Made by a program: the position numbers and the translations under genes
Shown here: in pieces, positions 36,269 to 44,669 of the stretch
How positions within the stretch are numbered: the first letter of the stretch is position 1
Layout of the letters: every line of letters starts with the position of its first letter
The notes under the pieces: generated by a model
What the model was told of the DNA's origin: nothing
The model's database searches: none
What the model saw: the letters and a program-made list of their open reading frames with translations, nothing else
Source: Nodularia sphaerocarpa UHCC 0038
GTDB taxonomy: Bacteria; Cyanobacteriota; Cyanobacteriia; Cyanobacteriales; Nostocaceae
NCBI RefSeq assembly: GCF_022376295.1
Contig: NZ_CP060140.1
Location: forward strand, 624,356-688,355
DNA length: 64,000 nucleotides
Reading direction: 5' to 3'

Positions 36269-36883
36269 ATGATTCCTATCGTTGTTGAACAATCGGGTCG
36301 AGGCGAACGCGCCTTTGATATCTACTCACGACTATTGCGTGAGCGCATCATATTTTTGGGACAACAGGTTGATAATGAAATTGCCAATTTGATTGTTGCC
36401 CAACTGCTATTCTTGGATTCTGAAGACTCGGAGAAAGATATTTATTTGTATATTAATTCTCCGGGCGGTTCGGTAATGGCTGGCATGGGAATTTTTGATA
36501 CCATGAAGCACATCCGTCCTGATGTCTGTACTATTTGTACTGGACTAGGAGCAAGCATGGGTGCTTTCCTCCTTAGTGCAGGTGCTAAGGGTAAGCGAAT
36601 GAGTCTACCCCATTCTCGGATCATGATTCACCAACCCTTGGGTGGCGCTCAGGGACAAGCCACTGATATTGAAATTCAAGCGCGCGAAATTTTATACCAC
36701 AAGCAACGGCTAAATGAATATCTAGCTGAACATACTGGTCAACCAATTGAGCGTATTGCTGAAGATACCGAACGCGACTTCTTTATGTCTCCAGAGCAAG
36801 CTAAGGAATATGGCTTGATTGACCAAGTTATTGACCGTCACGCTGCTGGTAGCCGTCCGGTTGTCTCAATGAGTAGGGAGTAG
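36269..36883 (+). CDS. clpP: ATP-dependent Clp protease proteolytic subunit
   Basis: 204 residues from the ATG at 36269 (MIPIVVEQSGRGERAFDIYSR), the standard ClpP start; an upstream TTG would add a non-homologous leader. The triad is visible: Ser96 in GLGASMGAF, His121 in RIMIHQPLGG, Asp170 in EDTERDFFMSPEQA. ClpP forms tetradecamers degrading proteins delivered by Clp ATPases. The last residues and stop (SMSRE) are encoded by the first units of the tandem repeat that follows, so the C-terminus has been re-made by repeat DNA. It is one of several clpP paralogues expected in cyanobacteria and is not paired with clpX here. Confidence 0.95.
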   Translation: MIPIVVEQSGRGERAFDIYSRLLRERIIFLGQQVDNEIANLIVAQLLFLDSEDSEKDIYLYINSPGGSVMAGMGIFDTMKHIRPDVCTICTGLGASMGAFLLSAGAKGKRMSLPHSRIMIHQPLGGAQGQATDIEIQAREILYHKQRLNEYLAEHTGQPIERIAEDTERDFFMSPEQAKEYGLIDQVIDRHAAGSRPVVSMSRE

Positions 36884-37008
36884 GGAGTCGGGAGTAGGGA
36901 GTGGGGAGTAAGGAGTAGGGAGTGGGGAGTAAGGAGTAGGGAGTGGGGAGTAAGGAGTAGGGAGTAAGGAGTGGGGAGTAGGGAGTAAGGAGTGGGGAGT
37001 CGGGGTAG
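36868..37008. repeat. Long (GGGAGTA/GGAGTGG) heptanucleotide tandem array
   Basis: About 20 seven-base units of GGGAGTA type, interleaved with GTGGGGA and GTAAGGA variants, run from the clpP stop codon for ~140 bp. Open frames across it in all directions are artefacts of the repeat. Confidence 0.92.
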
Positions 37009-37050
37009 AAAATTCTCCATCCCACCCAGTCCCCAATTCCCAGTCCCTGC

Positions 37051-37932
37051 TCAAAATCCCGCTACTGGGTCTGGTTGAGACTCCAAATGTTGGAGAAAAC
37101 TGTGCAATTCTTCTTCGGTTAGCAAAGTTCGTCCCCGCTTACCGTAGGTTTGAATTAAATGCTCTCTTCCCTGTTCTGGTGTCCAGCCTAAGCGCTGAAG
37201 TTCGACATCTGTTTTGGCAATCACATCAGACAAATCCACTGGTTCACTCCTCTTATTTCTCTTACCTAGCCCTGTTTGATGGCTCACATTGTCTGGCGGA
37301 TTATAACTACGGGGAGTAAATGGTGTGACATTACTCGCAAAATTTCCCGAAGATGTCTGACTTTCCGGCTGGTTATCAGGCATCGTTTCTCGGTTTTCCA
37401 CTGGGGTATCGAATTCTAAGTGTCGGTTGTGAGTTGCGGGAATATTTTCATTGAAATCTTGGCTGTAGGTATCGCCGTTATCAGAACCTTTGGTGTCAAT
37501 TGTTATTGACTTTGTTTTCAGATTCTGTTCGCTTAGAGGCGGTAGAGATATTTCTCTTTCGTTGGGTGCTGACCACTGGCTACTACCAAAGTCTTGATCT
37601 ATAACGGGGGAATAGCTAGCCTGATTAGGCTCATTTATTTTCACCTTGGCGTTGCTCAAGGCTGGATTTAACTGCACTGGGGCTGTTGCTTGGGGAGCAA
37701 ATTCTACCGATGCAGATGGAGAATTGCTGATGCCCAAAACCATTAATGCTCTAGTTCTGGCTTGGTCTTCTGCTGCTTCTACGGTTTCTGCCCCTGCCAT
37801 ACCAGTAGCACGGGTAACATTTTCAATTTGCAGTGAGCATCGGACAATATATTTTCCTTGGAAAATTTGCACTAATTCAGTAATAATACTGCCCTGGGGA
37901 TACAAGCTCTGAAATTGAGCTAACATCAACAT
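37051..37932 (-). CDS. Conserved cyanobacterial protein with distinct N- and C-terminal domains, unknown function
   Basis: 293 residues. Residues ~1-70 form a compact basic/beta domain (GKYIVRCSLQIENVTRATGMAGAETVEAAEDQARTRALMVLGI), whose layout recalls small RNA/DNA-annealing domains but is not assigned. About 75-225 is low complexity, Ser/Asn/Pro-rich. The last ~60 residues (SDVIAKTDVELQRLGWTPEQGREHLIQTYGKRGRTLLTEEELHSFLQHLES) are a helical module where LGWTxxQGRxxLxxTYGKRxRxxLTxEEL is strongly patterned. It is convergent with clpP across the tandem repeat. No function is claimed. Confidence 0.75.
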   Translation of the reverse strand: MLMLAQFQSLYPQGSIITELVQIFQGKYIVRCSLQIENVTRATGMAGAETVEAAEDQARTRALMVLGISNSPSASVEFAPQATAPVQLNPALSNAKVKINEPNQASYSPVIDQDFGSSQWSAPNEREISLPPLSEQNLKTKSITIDTKGSDNGDTYSQDFNENIPATHNRHLEFDTPVENRETMPDNQPESQTSSGNFASNVTPFTPRSYNPPDNVSHQTGLGKRNKRSEPVDLSDVIAKTDVELQRLGWTPEQGREHLIQTYGKRGRTLLTEEELHSFLQHLESQPDPVAGF

Positions 37933-39154
37933 AATACTGCCACCAATCTAAATCTGCTTTATCACGAAAAGTGGACTACTTTTTCCTGTGTCTCCAAAAA
38001 AGAAAAAATCAATCCGCTAGGAGGAGTCCTTAGTTCTTAGTTAACCACACCCACGATAGCTGACGTGGCGTAGCCAGAGCTATGGTTAGAACAAAGTCCT
38101 AGTCTGTGAGTGTTTACGCCCACGAGGGGGGTATGCACTCTCAACAACTAATGACTAGTGACTACTTCATCAAAGTTTCTTCCTTAATCAGCACTCAGTT
38201 GTGTCTCGATTGTAGCAGTAGTTGTTGGTTGAGTAACTCTAGGTGGTCATTGTTTAAATGCTATACTATTTACCCAATTCTATATCCGGAATTATTTTCA
38301 CAGAAGTAGGTACTAAATCTACAATAATGGAGATCAGGTTCGCCCTCACTGCTTGTTAAGCTGCTTACCTAATTGTTACCGATTCTATATGTAGGAAAAT
38401 TGGGTTTACGGGCAGTTTATTCTACTTACACATCACAGTCTCATGGTGTTAAAGTACCTGAAATCTAGACAATCAAACACTTGTGGTTTCCCCTGGTAGC
38501 GCTTGCGGTTTGCGTGGAGAGTTATCCCAACCCAGCCTCTTTGAAAACTCGTTGGGTAATTACCTAGAGCTGCTTAATTCCAATCAGGTGTACTGTATTA
38601 AGTTGGGTTAGTTGAAGGGGCTTATACTCAGAGAAACTCACCAGATGATTTTGCAGTGAGAGGTTCGTAAAGACAAAGCGGCTGACCGTCAGGGTGAGTC
38701 GGCTTCCTTACTCTCAAACAGAAACCCTGCCTCAAGGCAATTCGTTTCCAGCTAGTGTAGTTAGGCAGAAGTGACCGACTATCTAACAACAAGTCGTTCG
38801 CGCCGCTTCTCCCCTTGGGAAAAAGCTCCAAATAAAACTGACTTTTCATGGAAACTGAAAAACCCGTCTCCAAACTTCTCTGCTTACAGGAGAGATATTT
38901 GAAAATTTTTCCCTTCTCTAGTCGGAAAGGGGGGTAGAGGGTGAGGTTATACGATAATCTTTCCTCATGACCTGAAAAGTCAGCAGATAAAAAGGTCTTT
39001 TGACTTTTGCGTAGCAGCACTAGTGTCTGTAAGCCTTGTCGCGCAGCGTCTCCCCCTCTCCCTATGGGAGAGGCTAGCGCTAAGGGAGAGGGTATACACC
39101 GAAAGGGCCAGATTAAATCAAAAATGATGTTTTGACCAAAGGTCGGTTCACTGC
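37933..39154. other. 1.2-kb gene-poor region with hairpins before the RNB-family gene
   Basis: No supported gene. Visible: a CCATAGCTCTGGCTACGCC-type palindromic repeat near 38055-38090, an imperfect CCCAAC...GTTGGG stem near 38530-38560, and a (GGGAGAGGCTAGCGC) palindromic repeat near 39065. Longer leftward frames at 38628-39020 are repetitive-looking and not protein-like. I found no tRNA, tmRNA or RNase P core. Confidence 0.5.
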
Positions 39155-41491
39155 ATGGAATTTTCTATCGCTACACTCCTTGCCAATTTCACTGATGATA
39201 AATTGGTTGCTCGTAAAGTTTTGGAAAAGAAACTAGGTTGCGAGGATGAAATTAGTTTACAAAAACTTCACATTGCCTTGGAAGTTCTGGAAAAAATTGG
39301 AATTCTGGTGAAAGAACGCGGCAAATATCGCCGGGTGGCAGAAGAAGGCGTAATTGAAGCCAAACTCCGTTGTTCTAGTAAAGGCTTTTGCTTTGCTATT
39401 CAAGATGTGGAAGGAGCCGAGGATATTTATATTCGTGAAAGCCATCTGAGTAATGCTTGGAATGGCGATCGCGTTTTGGTAAGAGTCCTCAAAGAAGGTA
39501 GTCGTCGCCGTTCTCCAGAAGGCGAGGTTAAGCTGATCCTGGAACGTTCCAACCACACATTACTGGCAAGAATTAAGCCAGTAGACAACGGTTTTCGGGC
39601 TGTACCTTTAGATGATCGACTGCTGTTTGAACTCAAAATCCAAACAAACGGCATGAAATTAGAAGAAGCCATTGACCACCTCGCCCACGTTGAAGTGCTG
39701 CGTTATCCTCTAGCACAATATCCCCCACTGGGTCGAGTGGTACAAATCTTGGGTAGTGATGCTGAGGCTGCTGCTGATATAGATTTGGTAACTTGTAAAC
39801 ACGATTTATCCCGTAATTTCCCTGAGTCAGTTCTAGAGGCAGCCGCTAAGTTGCCCAAAAGGCTCCTGAAAGCAGACCTGAAAGACAAACTGGATTTACG
39901 CAATTTATTTACCCTGACGATTGCAGGTGTAAATGTTGACAGTAAATTCATTGAGAATGCTTTCAGTTTAGAAAAAACAGCAGAAGGACATTGGCTTTTA
40001 GGCTTTCATATTGCTGATGTTTCCCATTATGTTCACCCTGACGAACCTTTAGATAGAGAATCTGTGAAGCGGGGTAAGTCAGTGTATTTGGGCGATTTGC
40101 TGTTGCCAATGTTACCCGAAGCTGTAGCAGAACGCTGTTCATTTGTAGAAGGAAGCGATCGCCTAGCCCTGTCTTTCTTAATTGCCATTGATCCACAGTC
40201 TGGAGAAGCCTTGGAGTGGGAAATTCAGCCGAGCATCATCAATGTCGATGCAGCATTGAGCCGGCAAGAAGCAGAAGCCATTCTCACAGGTGACTGTGAA
40301 GATGAAGTTCCCAAGGTAATTGAGATTTTGCAAGACCTAGAAACATTGAAAAAGGCAGTGAAACAAACGCGCCTAGCTCGTGGGAGCTTGCAGTTGAATC
40401 TACCACCTAACCAAAACCCCTACTATGATGAGGGGATTTTAGGAGCAGTATTGGTCAATGATTTACCAGTGCGATCGCTCTTGACAGAGTTTGTGCTACT
40501 AGTTAACGAACTCATGGCCAAACATCTGAGTGCTTTAGGTATTCCCGCCATTTGGCGAGTCCAAGGTACACCGGATACCGAAGATGTTCAGGAAATGCTG
40601 AAATTAGCGATCAATTTGGGCGTAGAACTGACACTAGAAGCAGAAGTAGAGATTCAACCTTTAGATTATCAGCACTTAACAGGGGCTTTTGCTGAATCCC
40701 CATCAGAGCAAGTTCTGACCTATCTATTGCAAGATACACTCAAGCCAGCTGCCTATAACACCACTAAAGGAACGCACTTTGGTTTATCACTACAGGAGTA
40801 TACTCACTGTACTTCTCCTCTGCGACGATACCCAGATTTGCTGATGCAAAGAGTGTATTATAAGTTACTAGAGTATGGGCGCGATCGCCGCAACACCCGT
40901 GTAAAAGAGCGAGTTAACCTGCGCCATTCTTCTTCTCACAACGAAATTAACTGGAACGTTCTCCCACCAGAATTGCAACAAGAACTCCAAAGTGATTTGC
41001 ATCGGGTAATTATCCAGATTAACGACAGAGAAAAAGAAGTCCAAGAAGCGGAAGCCGATTTAGCCGGACTGCAAAAAGCCCAACTGATGAAACAGCGCAT
41101 CGGTCAGGTATTCCAGGGCGTAATTACTGGTGTACAGTCTTATGGCTTCTTTGTGGAAATTGAAGTTCCAGCCGCCGAATCGATTCCTGGAGAAGATATC
41201 AGCGTTTCTTTACGGGTTGAAGGACTGGTACACGTCAGTTCCCTCAAAGATGATTGGTATGAATACCGCGCCAGACAACAGGCACTATTTGGGCGCAAAA
41301 ATCGAGCTTCTTACAGACTAGGCGATCGCGTAGCTGTGCAAGTTAAAAGTGTCGATTACTATCGTCAGCAAATTGATTTAGTAACTGTCAGCAGTGATCT
41401 TGTCGCTAAAGGTTTGGGTGTCAATGCTACTCATAGTGACGCATCAGATATCTACTTACCCAGCAACTTAGATTATGCAGGGGATGAGTGA
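39155..41491 (+). CDS. RNB-domain protein (RNase II/R family), Zam-like, catalytic aspartates missing
   Basis: 778 residues: N-terminal winged-helix (1-65), cold-shock-like domains (~65-200), RNB domain (~240-600; GFHIADVSHYVHPDEPLDRE, YTHCTSPLRRYPDLLMQRV) and C-terminal S1 domain (~640-740; GQVFQGVITGVQSYGFFVEIEV). RNB exonucleases need a TID...DxDDA loop; here residues 255-269 read TIAGVNVDSKFIENA, so the metal-binding aspartates are replaced. Length and architecture fit cyanobacterial Zam, linked to acetazolamide resistance, rather than the shorter housekeeping RNase II. It may bind RNA without degrading it. Downstream hairpins act as terminator. Confidence 0.85.
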   Translation: MEFSIATLLANFTDDKLVARKVLEKKLGCEDEISLQKLHIALEVLEKIGILVKERGKYRRVAEEGVIEAKLRCSSKGFCFAIQDVEGAEDIYIRESHLSNAWNGDRVLVRVLKEGSRRRSPEGEVKLILERSNHTLLARIKPVDNGFRAVPLDDRLLFELKIQTNGMKLEEAIDHLAHVEVLRYPLAQYPPLGRVVQILGSDAEAAADIDLVTCKHDLSRNFPESVLEAAAKLPKRLLKADLKDKLDLRNLFTLTIAGVNVDSKFIENAFSLEKTAEGHWLLGFHIADVSHYVHPDEPLDRESVKRGKSVYLGDLLLPMLPEAVAERCSFVEGSDRLALSFLIAIDPQSGEALEWEIQPSIINVDAALSRQEAEAILTGDCEDEVPKVIEILQDLETLKKAVKQTRLARGSLQLNLPPNQNPYYDEGILGAVLVNDLPVRSLLTEFVLLVNELMAKHLSALGIPAIWRVQGTPDTEDVQEMLKLAINLGVELTLEAEVEIQPLDYQHLTGAFAESPSEQVLTYLLQDTLKPAAYNTTKGTHFGLSLQEYTHCTSPLRRYPDLLMQRVYYKLLEYGRDRRNTRVKERVNLRHSSSHNEINWNVLPPELQQELQSDLHRVIIQINDREKEVQEAEADLAGLQKAQLMKQRIGQVFQGVITGVQSYGFFVEIEVPAAESIPGEDISVSLRVEGLVHVSSLKDDWYEYRARQQALFGRKNRASYRLGDRVAVQVKSVDYYRQQIDLVTVSSDLVAKGLGVNATHSDASDIYLPSNLDYAGDE

Positions 41492-41530
41492 ATACGAACA
41501 CACTCAGTGCAAGCGGTGAGTGATTGCTCA

Positions 41531-41554
41531 CCAAGAAACACTTCTTGGTTTTTC
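41531..41554 (+). terminator. Rho-independent terminator after the RNB-family gene
   Basis: CCAAGAA-ACAC-TTCTTGG is a perfect 7-bp stem with a 4-base loop followed by TTTTTC. A second nested hairpin (TCCCGTTCGGCT ... AGCCGA ... ACGGGA, 41562-41600) followed by TTTT lies right after and may back it up. Confidence 0.7.
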
Positions 41555-41732
41555 TGGTTACTCCCGTTCGGCTGACGCTCACAGCCGAAGCCTGACGGGA
41601 TTTTGATACTTGGCTAGATCCAGTTACCCTACCCCCCGGTAAATCCTCTGCACAGGCAGTTTCCTGGCAGCCATGCCCCAATTTTTCAAATTTTGAGCCG
41701 CAGATCAAAAGATAAACTTTACTAGCAGCCAC

Positions 41733-42353
41733 GTGTCAAACAACTCTAAACCCCTTATATTAGGCATATCTGGTGCATCTGGTCTCATCTACGCCGTTCA
41801 CGCCCTCAAATATCTGCTCGCAGCAGACTATGAGATTGAACTAGTAGCCTCTAAATCAACTTACATGGTCTGGGCCAGCGAACAGGAAACTCGAATGCCA
41901 GCAGAACCAACCGCACAAGAGCAATTCTGGCGAGAACAAGCAAGAGTAGCTGTTGGGGGTAAACTACGCTGCCATCCTTGGGGTGATGTGGGAGCCGGAA
42001 TCGCTAGCGGTTCTTTTCGCACCTTAGGGATGATTATTATGCCATGTAGCATGAGTACAGTGGCGAAGATTGCAGGTGGCTTAAGTTCCGACTTACTAGA
42101 ACGGGCTGCTGATGTCCAGATAAAAGAAGGGCGAAAGCTCGTCATCGTTCCCCGTGAAACGCCATTTAGCCTGATTCACCTGCGAAACTTAACAACTTTA
42201 GCAGAAGCTGGAGTCAGAGTTGTTCCAGCCATTCCAGCTTGGTATCACAATCCTCAAAGCATTGAGGACTTAGTTGATTTTGTAGTTGCCCGTGCCTTAG
42301 ATCAACTAGATATTGATTGCATTCCTATTCAGAGGTGGCAAGGAAGTAAGTAA
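41733..42353 (+). CDS. ubiX: Flavin prenyltransferase UbiX
   Basis: 206 residues starting at GTG. FMN-binding GISGASGLIYAVHALKYL near the N-terminus, MIIMPCSMSTVAKIAGGLSSDLLERAADVQIKEGRKLVIVPRETPFSLIHLRNLTTLAEAG (prenyl-phosphate and FMN site) and AIPAWYHNPQSIEDLVDFVVARALDQL identify UbiX. It makes prenylated FMN for UbiD decarboxylases, needed for plastoquinone/aromatic metabolism. It precedes a LapA-domain gene on the same strand, with TTTTGCC-type repeats in between (42354-42406). Confidence 0.93.
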   Translation: MSNNSKPLILGISGASGLIYAVHALKYLLAADYEIELVASKSTYMVWASEQETRMPAEPTAQEQFWREQARVAVGGKLRCHPWGDVGAGIASGSFRTLGMIIMPCSMSTVAKIAGGLSSDLLERAADVQIKEGRKLVIVPRETPFSLIHLRNLTTLAEAGVRVVPAIPAWYHNPQSIEDLVDFVVARALDQLDIDCIPIQRWQGSK

Positions 42354-42407
42354 CTTTTGCCTTTTGCCTTTGACTTTGATTGAGTAACTTTGACTTTTGC
42401 CTTTTCT

Positions 42408-43124
42408 ATGGCTGTAATTCGCTTAATTCTATTAGTGGCAGTACTAGGGATACTCACACTGTTGTTAGTTCAAAATTGGTCGCCTGTCCTATCCCTCGTA
42501 TTTTTGGGTGTGCGAACTCTACCATTACCACTGGCAATGTGGATTCTTTTTAGTACTGCTGCTGGTGCTTTGACATCTTTACTCGTTACTACCTTGCTGA
42601 AGGTATCAAATTATTTTGGGGAACCACAACGCCAAAGACCATATAAATCAGCAGGAACTTCACACCGCGCGAAAGCGACTTCTAGAGAAGAAGCTCAACC
42701 ACCAGCTTATAGACCTTCTACCGCAGCTAGTAAAACCGATTTTGCTACCAGTAATGAATTTGACGATTGGGAGACAAATGATCGTAGAAATGATGATTGG
42801 GACTTTGATCAACAACAACCAGAAGCACCTACCTCCAGTCCTCAAACTCCACCAGTTCGAGACTCTCAAACCTACGAACGCCAACAAGAACCTCAACGTC
42901 GTTCCCAATCTGGTTCGGTTTACTCCTACAACTATCGTGATCCAAAAAATACTGCTGTAGGAAAAACCGAATCCGTTTATGATGCTGATTACCGGGTGAT
43001 CATCCCCCCTTATGAACCACCGACTACTAACCCAGTGGATGAACCAGGCGATGATGATGACGACGATTGGAAGTTTTTTGAAGACGACGATTTTGAGAAT
43101 GATGATGAGCGATCGCGTAAGTAA
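42408..43124 (+). CDS. LapA-domain (DUF1049) membrane protein with acidic disordered tail
   Basis: 238 residues from the ATG at 42408 (MAVIRLILLVAVLGILTLLLVQNWSPVL), preferred over an upstream TTG in repeat DNA. Two membrane helices (about 5-22 and 40-62) with the QNWSPVLSLVFLGVRTLPLPLAMWILFSTAAGAL motif define the LapA domain. Residues 75-238 are disordered, Gln/Pro/Asp-rich, and end in a strongly acidic DDDDDDWKFFEDDDFENDDERSRK patch. LapA proteins work with LapB in envelope control in other bacteria; the role here is unknown. Follows ubiX. Confidence 0.8.
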   Translation: MAVIRLILLVAVLGILTLLLVQNWSPVLSLVFLGVRTLPLPLAMWILFSTAAGALTSLLVTTLLKVSNYFGEPQRQRPYKSAGTSHRAKATSREEAQPPAYRPSTAASKTDFATSNEFDDWETNDRRNDDWDFDQQQPEAPTSSPQTPPVRDSQTYERQQEPQRRSQSGSVYSYNYRDPKNTAVGKTESVYDADYRVIIPPYEPPTTNPVDEPGDDDDDDWKFFEDDDFENDDERSRK

Positions 43125-43132
43125 GCTTTGAA

Positions 43133-43327
43133 TTACTGGGATAATACACGCTGACGAGACTCCTGCTTAACTTTACCGTTCATAGCTGCTTCTTGCAAAG
43201 CCATGAAAGCATTGAAATCTTCCAAGTCATACTGGGTAGTCAGCAGATGCCGTAGTTGGTTTTCTGCTTCAACAGTCAGATAGCTGGTTGCGATCGCTTG
43301 TTGTACTACGTCACGGATTCGAGTCAT
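43133..43327 (-). CDS. Small conserved cyanobacterial protein, unknown function
   Basis: 64 residues from the ATG at 43327 (MTRIRDVVQQAIATSYLTVEAENQLRHLL); a longer version would begin with an unlike leader. It is predicted all helical, with the pattern LTVEAENQLRHLLTTQYDLEDFNAFMALQEAAMNGKVKQESR seen in small cyanobacterial hypotheticals. It ends 9 bp from the convergent LapA-domain gene. No function is claimed. Confidence 0.7.
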   Translation of the reverse strand: MTRIRDVVQQAIATSYLTVEAENQLRHLLTTQYDLEDFNAFMALQEAAMNGKVKQESRQRVLSQ

Positions 43328-43800
43328 TGTTGATGCCTCACACATACCACATTGATTTATTTGGTCTGACTCTGGTGGGATATGCACTGACTGCTGTTAC
43401 TAAACCTTCAAGTTGATCAACTTCATTTATCACCTGTTAAAAAACAAGTCATCTTTTACACTTTAATTTGCTAGAATTATTGATGAAAGCTTGCTATAAC
43501 TAAGTTTGATAAATTGAATACTGTGCTGTTAAAGAACATGGCATTTAGTAGAACTCAAATTTCCCACCAGAGAGAGTCCTGTTGATTTGTATTGACATAA
43601 TTTGTCTCTATAAAGTTTCACGGAAACTTTATGAAATTTCATTGAATCATTAAATATACTTAAGCAAAAATTACAAAATTGTTTTATTTTGACTATTGAA
43701 ATATTGCATAAGTGATATTACATACATATTGCAATTAAAGTCCTTTGAGAAGTTAGGATGGATAATAGTTAAATTAACCCTAACTGGAGCGAAACGACTG
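43328..43800. other. 473-bp intergenic region before aroK
   Basis: No gene. It holds the hairpin at 43610-43632 and otherwise AT-rich sequence that must include the promoters for the divergent small gene and aroK. Confidence 0.5.
43610..43632. promoter_or_regulatory. Perfect 10-bp-arm dyad upstream of aroK
   Basis: ATAAAGTTTC-ACG-GAAACTTTAT is a perfect inverted repeat about 170 bp before the aroK start. No T-run follows on either side, so it is more likely an operator or leader hairpin than a terminator. Confidence 0.4.
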
Positions 43801-44346
43801 GTGAGCAGCTTATTACAAGGAGTCAACCTGTACTTAATTGGCATGATGGGCGCTGGTAAAACAACGGTAGGACAATTACTAGCAAACCATCTGGGTTATA
43901 GGTTTTTAGATACTGATAGTGTAATTACTCAATCCGCAGGAAGATCCATCAATCAGCTTTTTGCTGAAGAAGGTGAACCAGCGTTTCGCCAGTTAGAAAG
44001 CGATGTATTGGCACAAGTGTGTGCTTATACTCAGTTAACTGTAGCCACAGGTGGAGGTATCGTGTTGCGGCGAGAAAACTGGAGTTACCTACACCACGGT
44101 TTAGTTGTGTGGCTAGATGTGCCAGTGGAATTACTCTACACCCGCTTGGCAGAAGATACCACAAGACCATTATTACAAGATGCTGATCCTCATGGCAAAT
44201 TGCGATCGCTTCTTGAAGAACGAACACCACTTTACTCCCAAGCTGATCTCAAAATCACTGTCAGAGAAGAAGAAACACCTGAAGAAATTGCTAACCGAAT
44301 CATAGAAGCAATTCCCAGCGTTGTTAAACCACAAGTTTCTCATTAA
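43801..44346 (+). CDS. aroK: Shikimate kinase
   Basis: 181 residues from the GTG at 43801 (SSLLQGVNLYLIGMMGAGKTTVGQLLA), chosen because homologues start there; an in-frame ATG at 43696 adds 35 unmatched residues. Walker A GMMGAGKTT, the shikimate-binding DTDSVITQSAGRSINQLFAEEGEPAFRQLESDVL, GGGIVLRRENW and the lid TRPLL are all present. It phosphorylates shikimate in aromatic amino acid synthesis. Confidence 0.95.
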   Translation: MSSLLQGVNLYLIGMMGAGKTTVGQLLANHLGYRFLDTDSVITQSAGRSINQLFAEEGEPAFRQLESDVLAQVCAYTQLTVATGGGIVLRRENWSYLHHGLVVWLDVPVELLYTRLAEDTTRPLLQDADPHGKLRSLLEERTPLYSQADLKITVREEETPEEIANRIIEAIPSVVKPQVSH

Positions 44347-44359
44347 ACATCAAGCATTG

Positions 44360-44545
44360 TTACTGTCCAAATTCCAGCCTAGCCTGTTCAACCAAATCGG
44401 CTGTCACAACCTTTTTCTGGGCTTGACGTGCTAACTGTTCAATTCGGGCTTTCGCTTGGGAACGGACAAAAAAAGGAATATTCTGAAATTTTGCCTGAGC
44501 TTCTGATGTCCAGCCCAAAGCATCATTAAAATTTGAATCATTCAT
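44360..44545 (-). CDS. PCP_red-type mini-protein (ChlB C-terminal-domain-like)
   Basis: 61 residues: LGWTSEAQAKFQNIPFFVRSQAKARIEQLARQAQKKVVTADLVEQARLEFGQ. The W-(T/S)-x-E-A-x-x-x-(F/L)-x-x-(I/V)-PFFVR pattern is that of the PCP_red domain found at the C-terminus of light-independent protochlorophyllide reductase subunit B, here as a stand-alone protein. It lies downstream of psbC on the same strand, beyond the psbC terminator. A chlorophyll-related role is inferred only from the domain and neighbours. Confidence 0.75.
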   Translation of the reverse strand: MNDSNFNDALGWTSEAQAKFQNIPFFVRSQAKARIEQLARQAQKKVVTADLVEQARLEFGQ

Positions 44546-44596
44546 ATTATTGATTGCTCGTGCAATTAATTTGATTGTGCCATATTCCGGCGCAAA

Positions 44597-44627
44597 TAAA
44601 AAAAGCCCCTGTTGTTAAACAAGGGCA
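44597..44627 (-). terminator. Rho-independent terminator of psbDC
   Basis: On the minus strand GCCCTTGTT-TAAC-AACAGGGGC forms a 9-bp stem (one G-T pair) followed by TTTTTTT, about 45-70 bp after the psbC stop. Confidence 0.85.
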
Positions 44628-44669
44628 AATAAAGCATTTGATTGTCAGTAATGAAATAAATCTTGAAAC

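Noticed and set aside
36828..37054. Three overlapping leftward frames of ~60 residues rich in PYSLLPT
   Set aside because: They are translations of the heptanucleotide array after clpP; composition is dictated by the repeat.
38628..39020. A 130-residue leftward frame before the RNB-family gene
   Set aside because: No family-like motifs, no ribosome site, low-complexity and Ser/Leu-rich; likely chance in repeat-bearing DNA.
35143..39154. tRNA, tmRNA or RNase P RNA genes in the large gaps around clpP
   Set aside because: Searched by eye for TPsiC-like GGTTCRANNC, CCA ends, and tmRNA/RNase P cores on both strands; none found.
42616..42960. 114-residue frame in another phase of the LapA-domain gene
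   Set aside because: Shadow of a real gene with biased codon content; Asn/Gln/Lys-rich translation without motifs.
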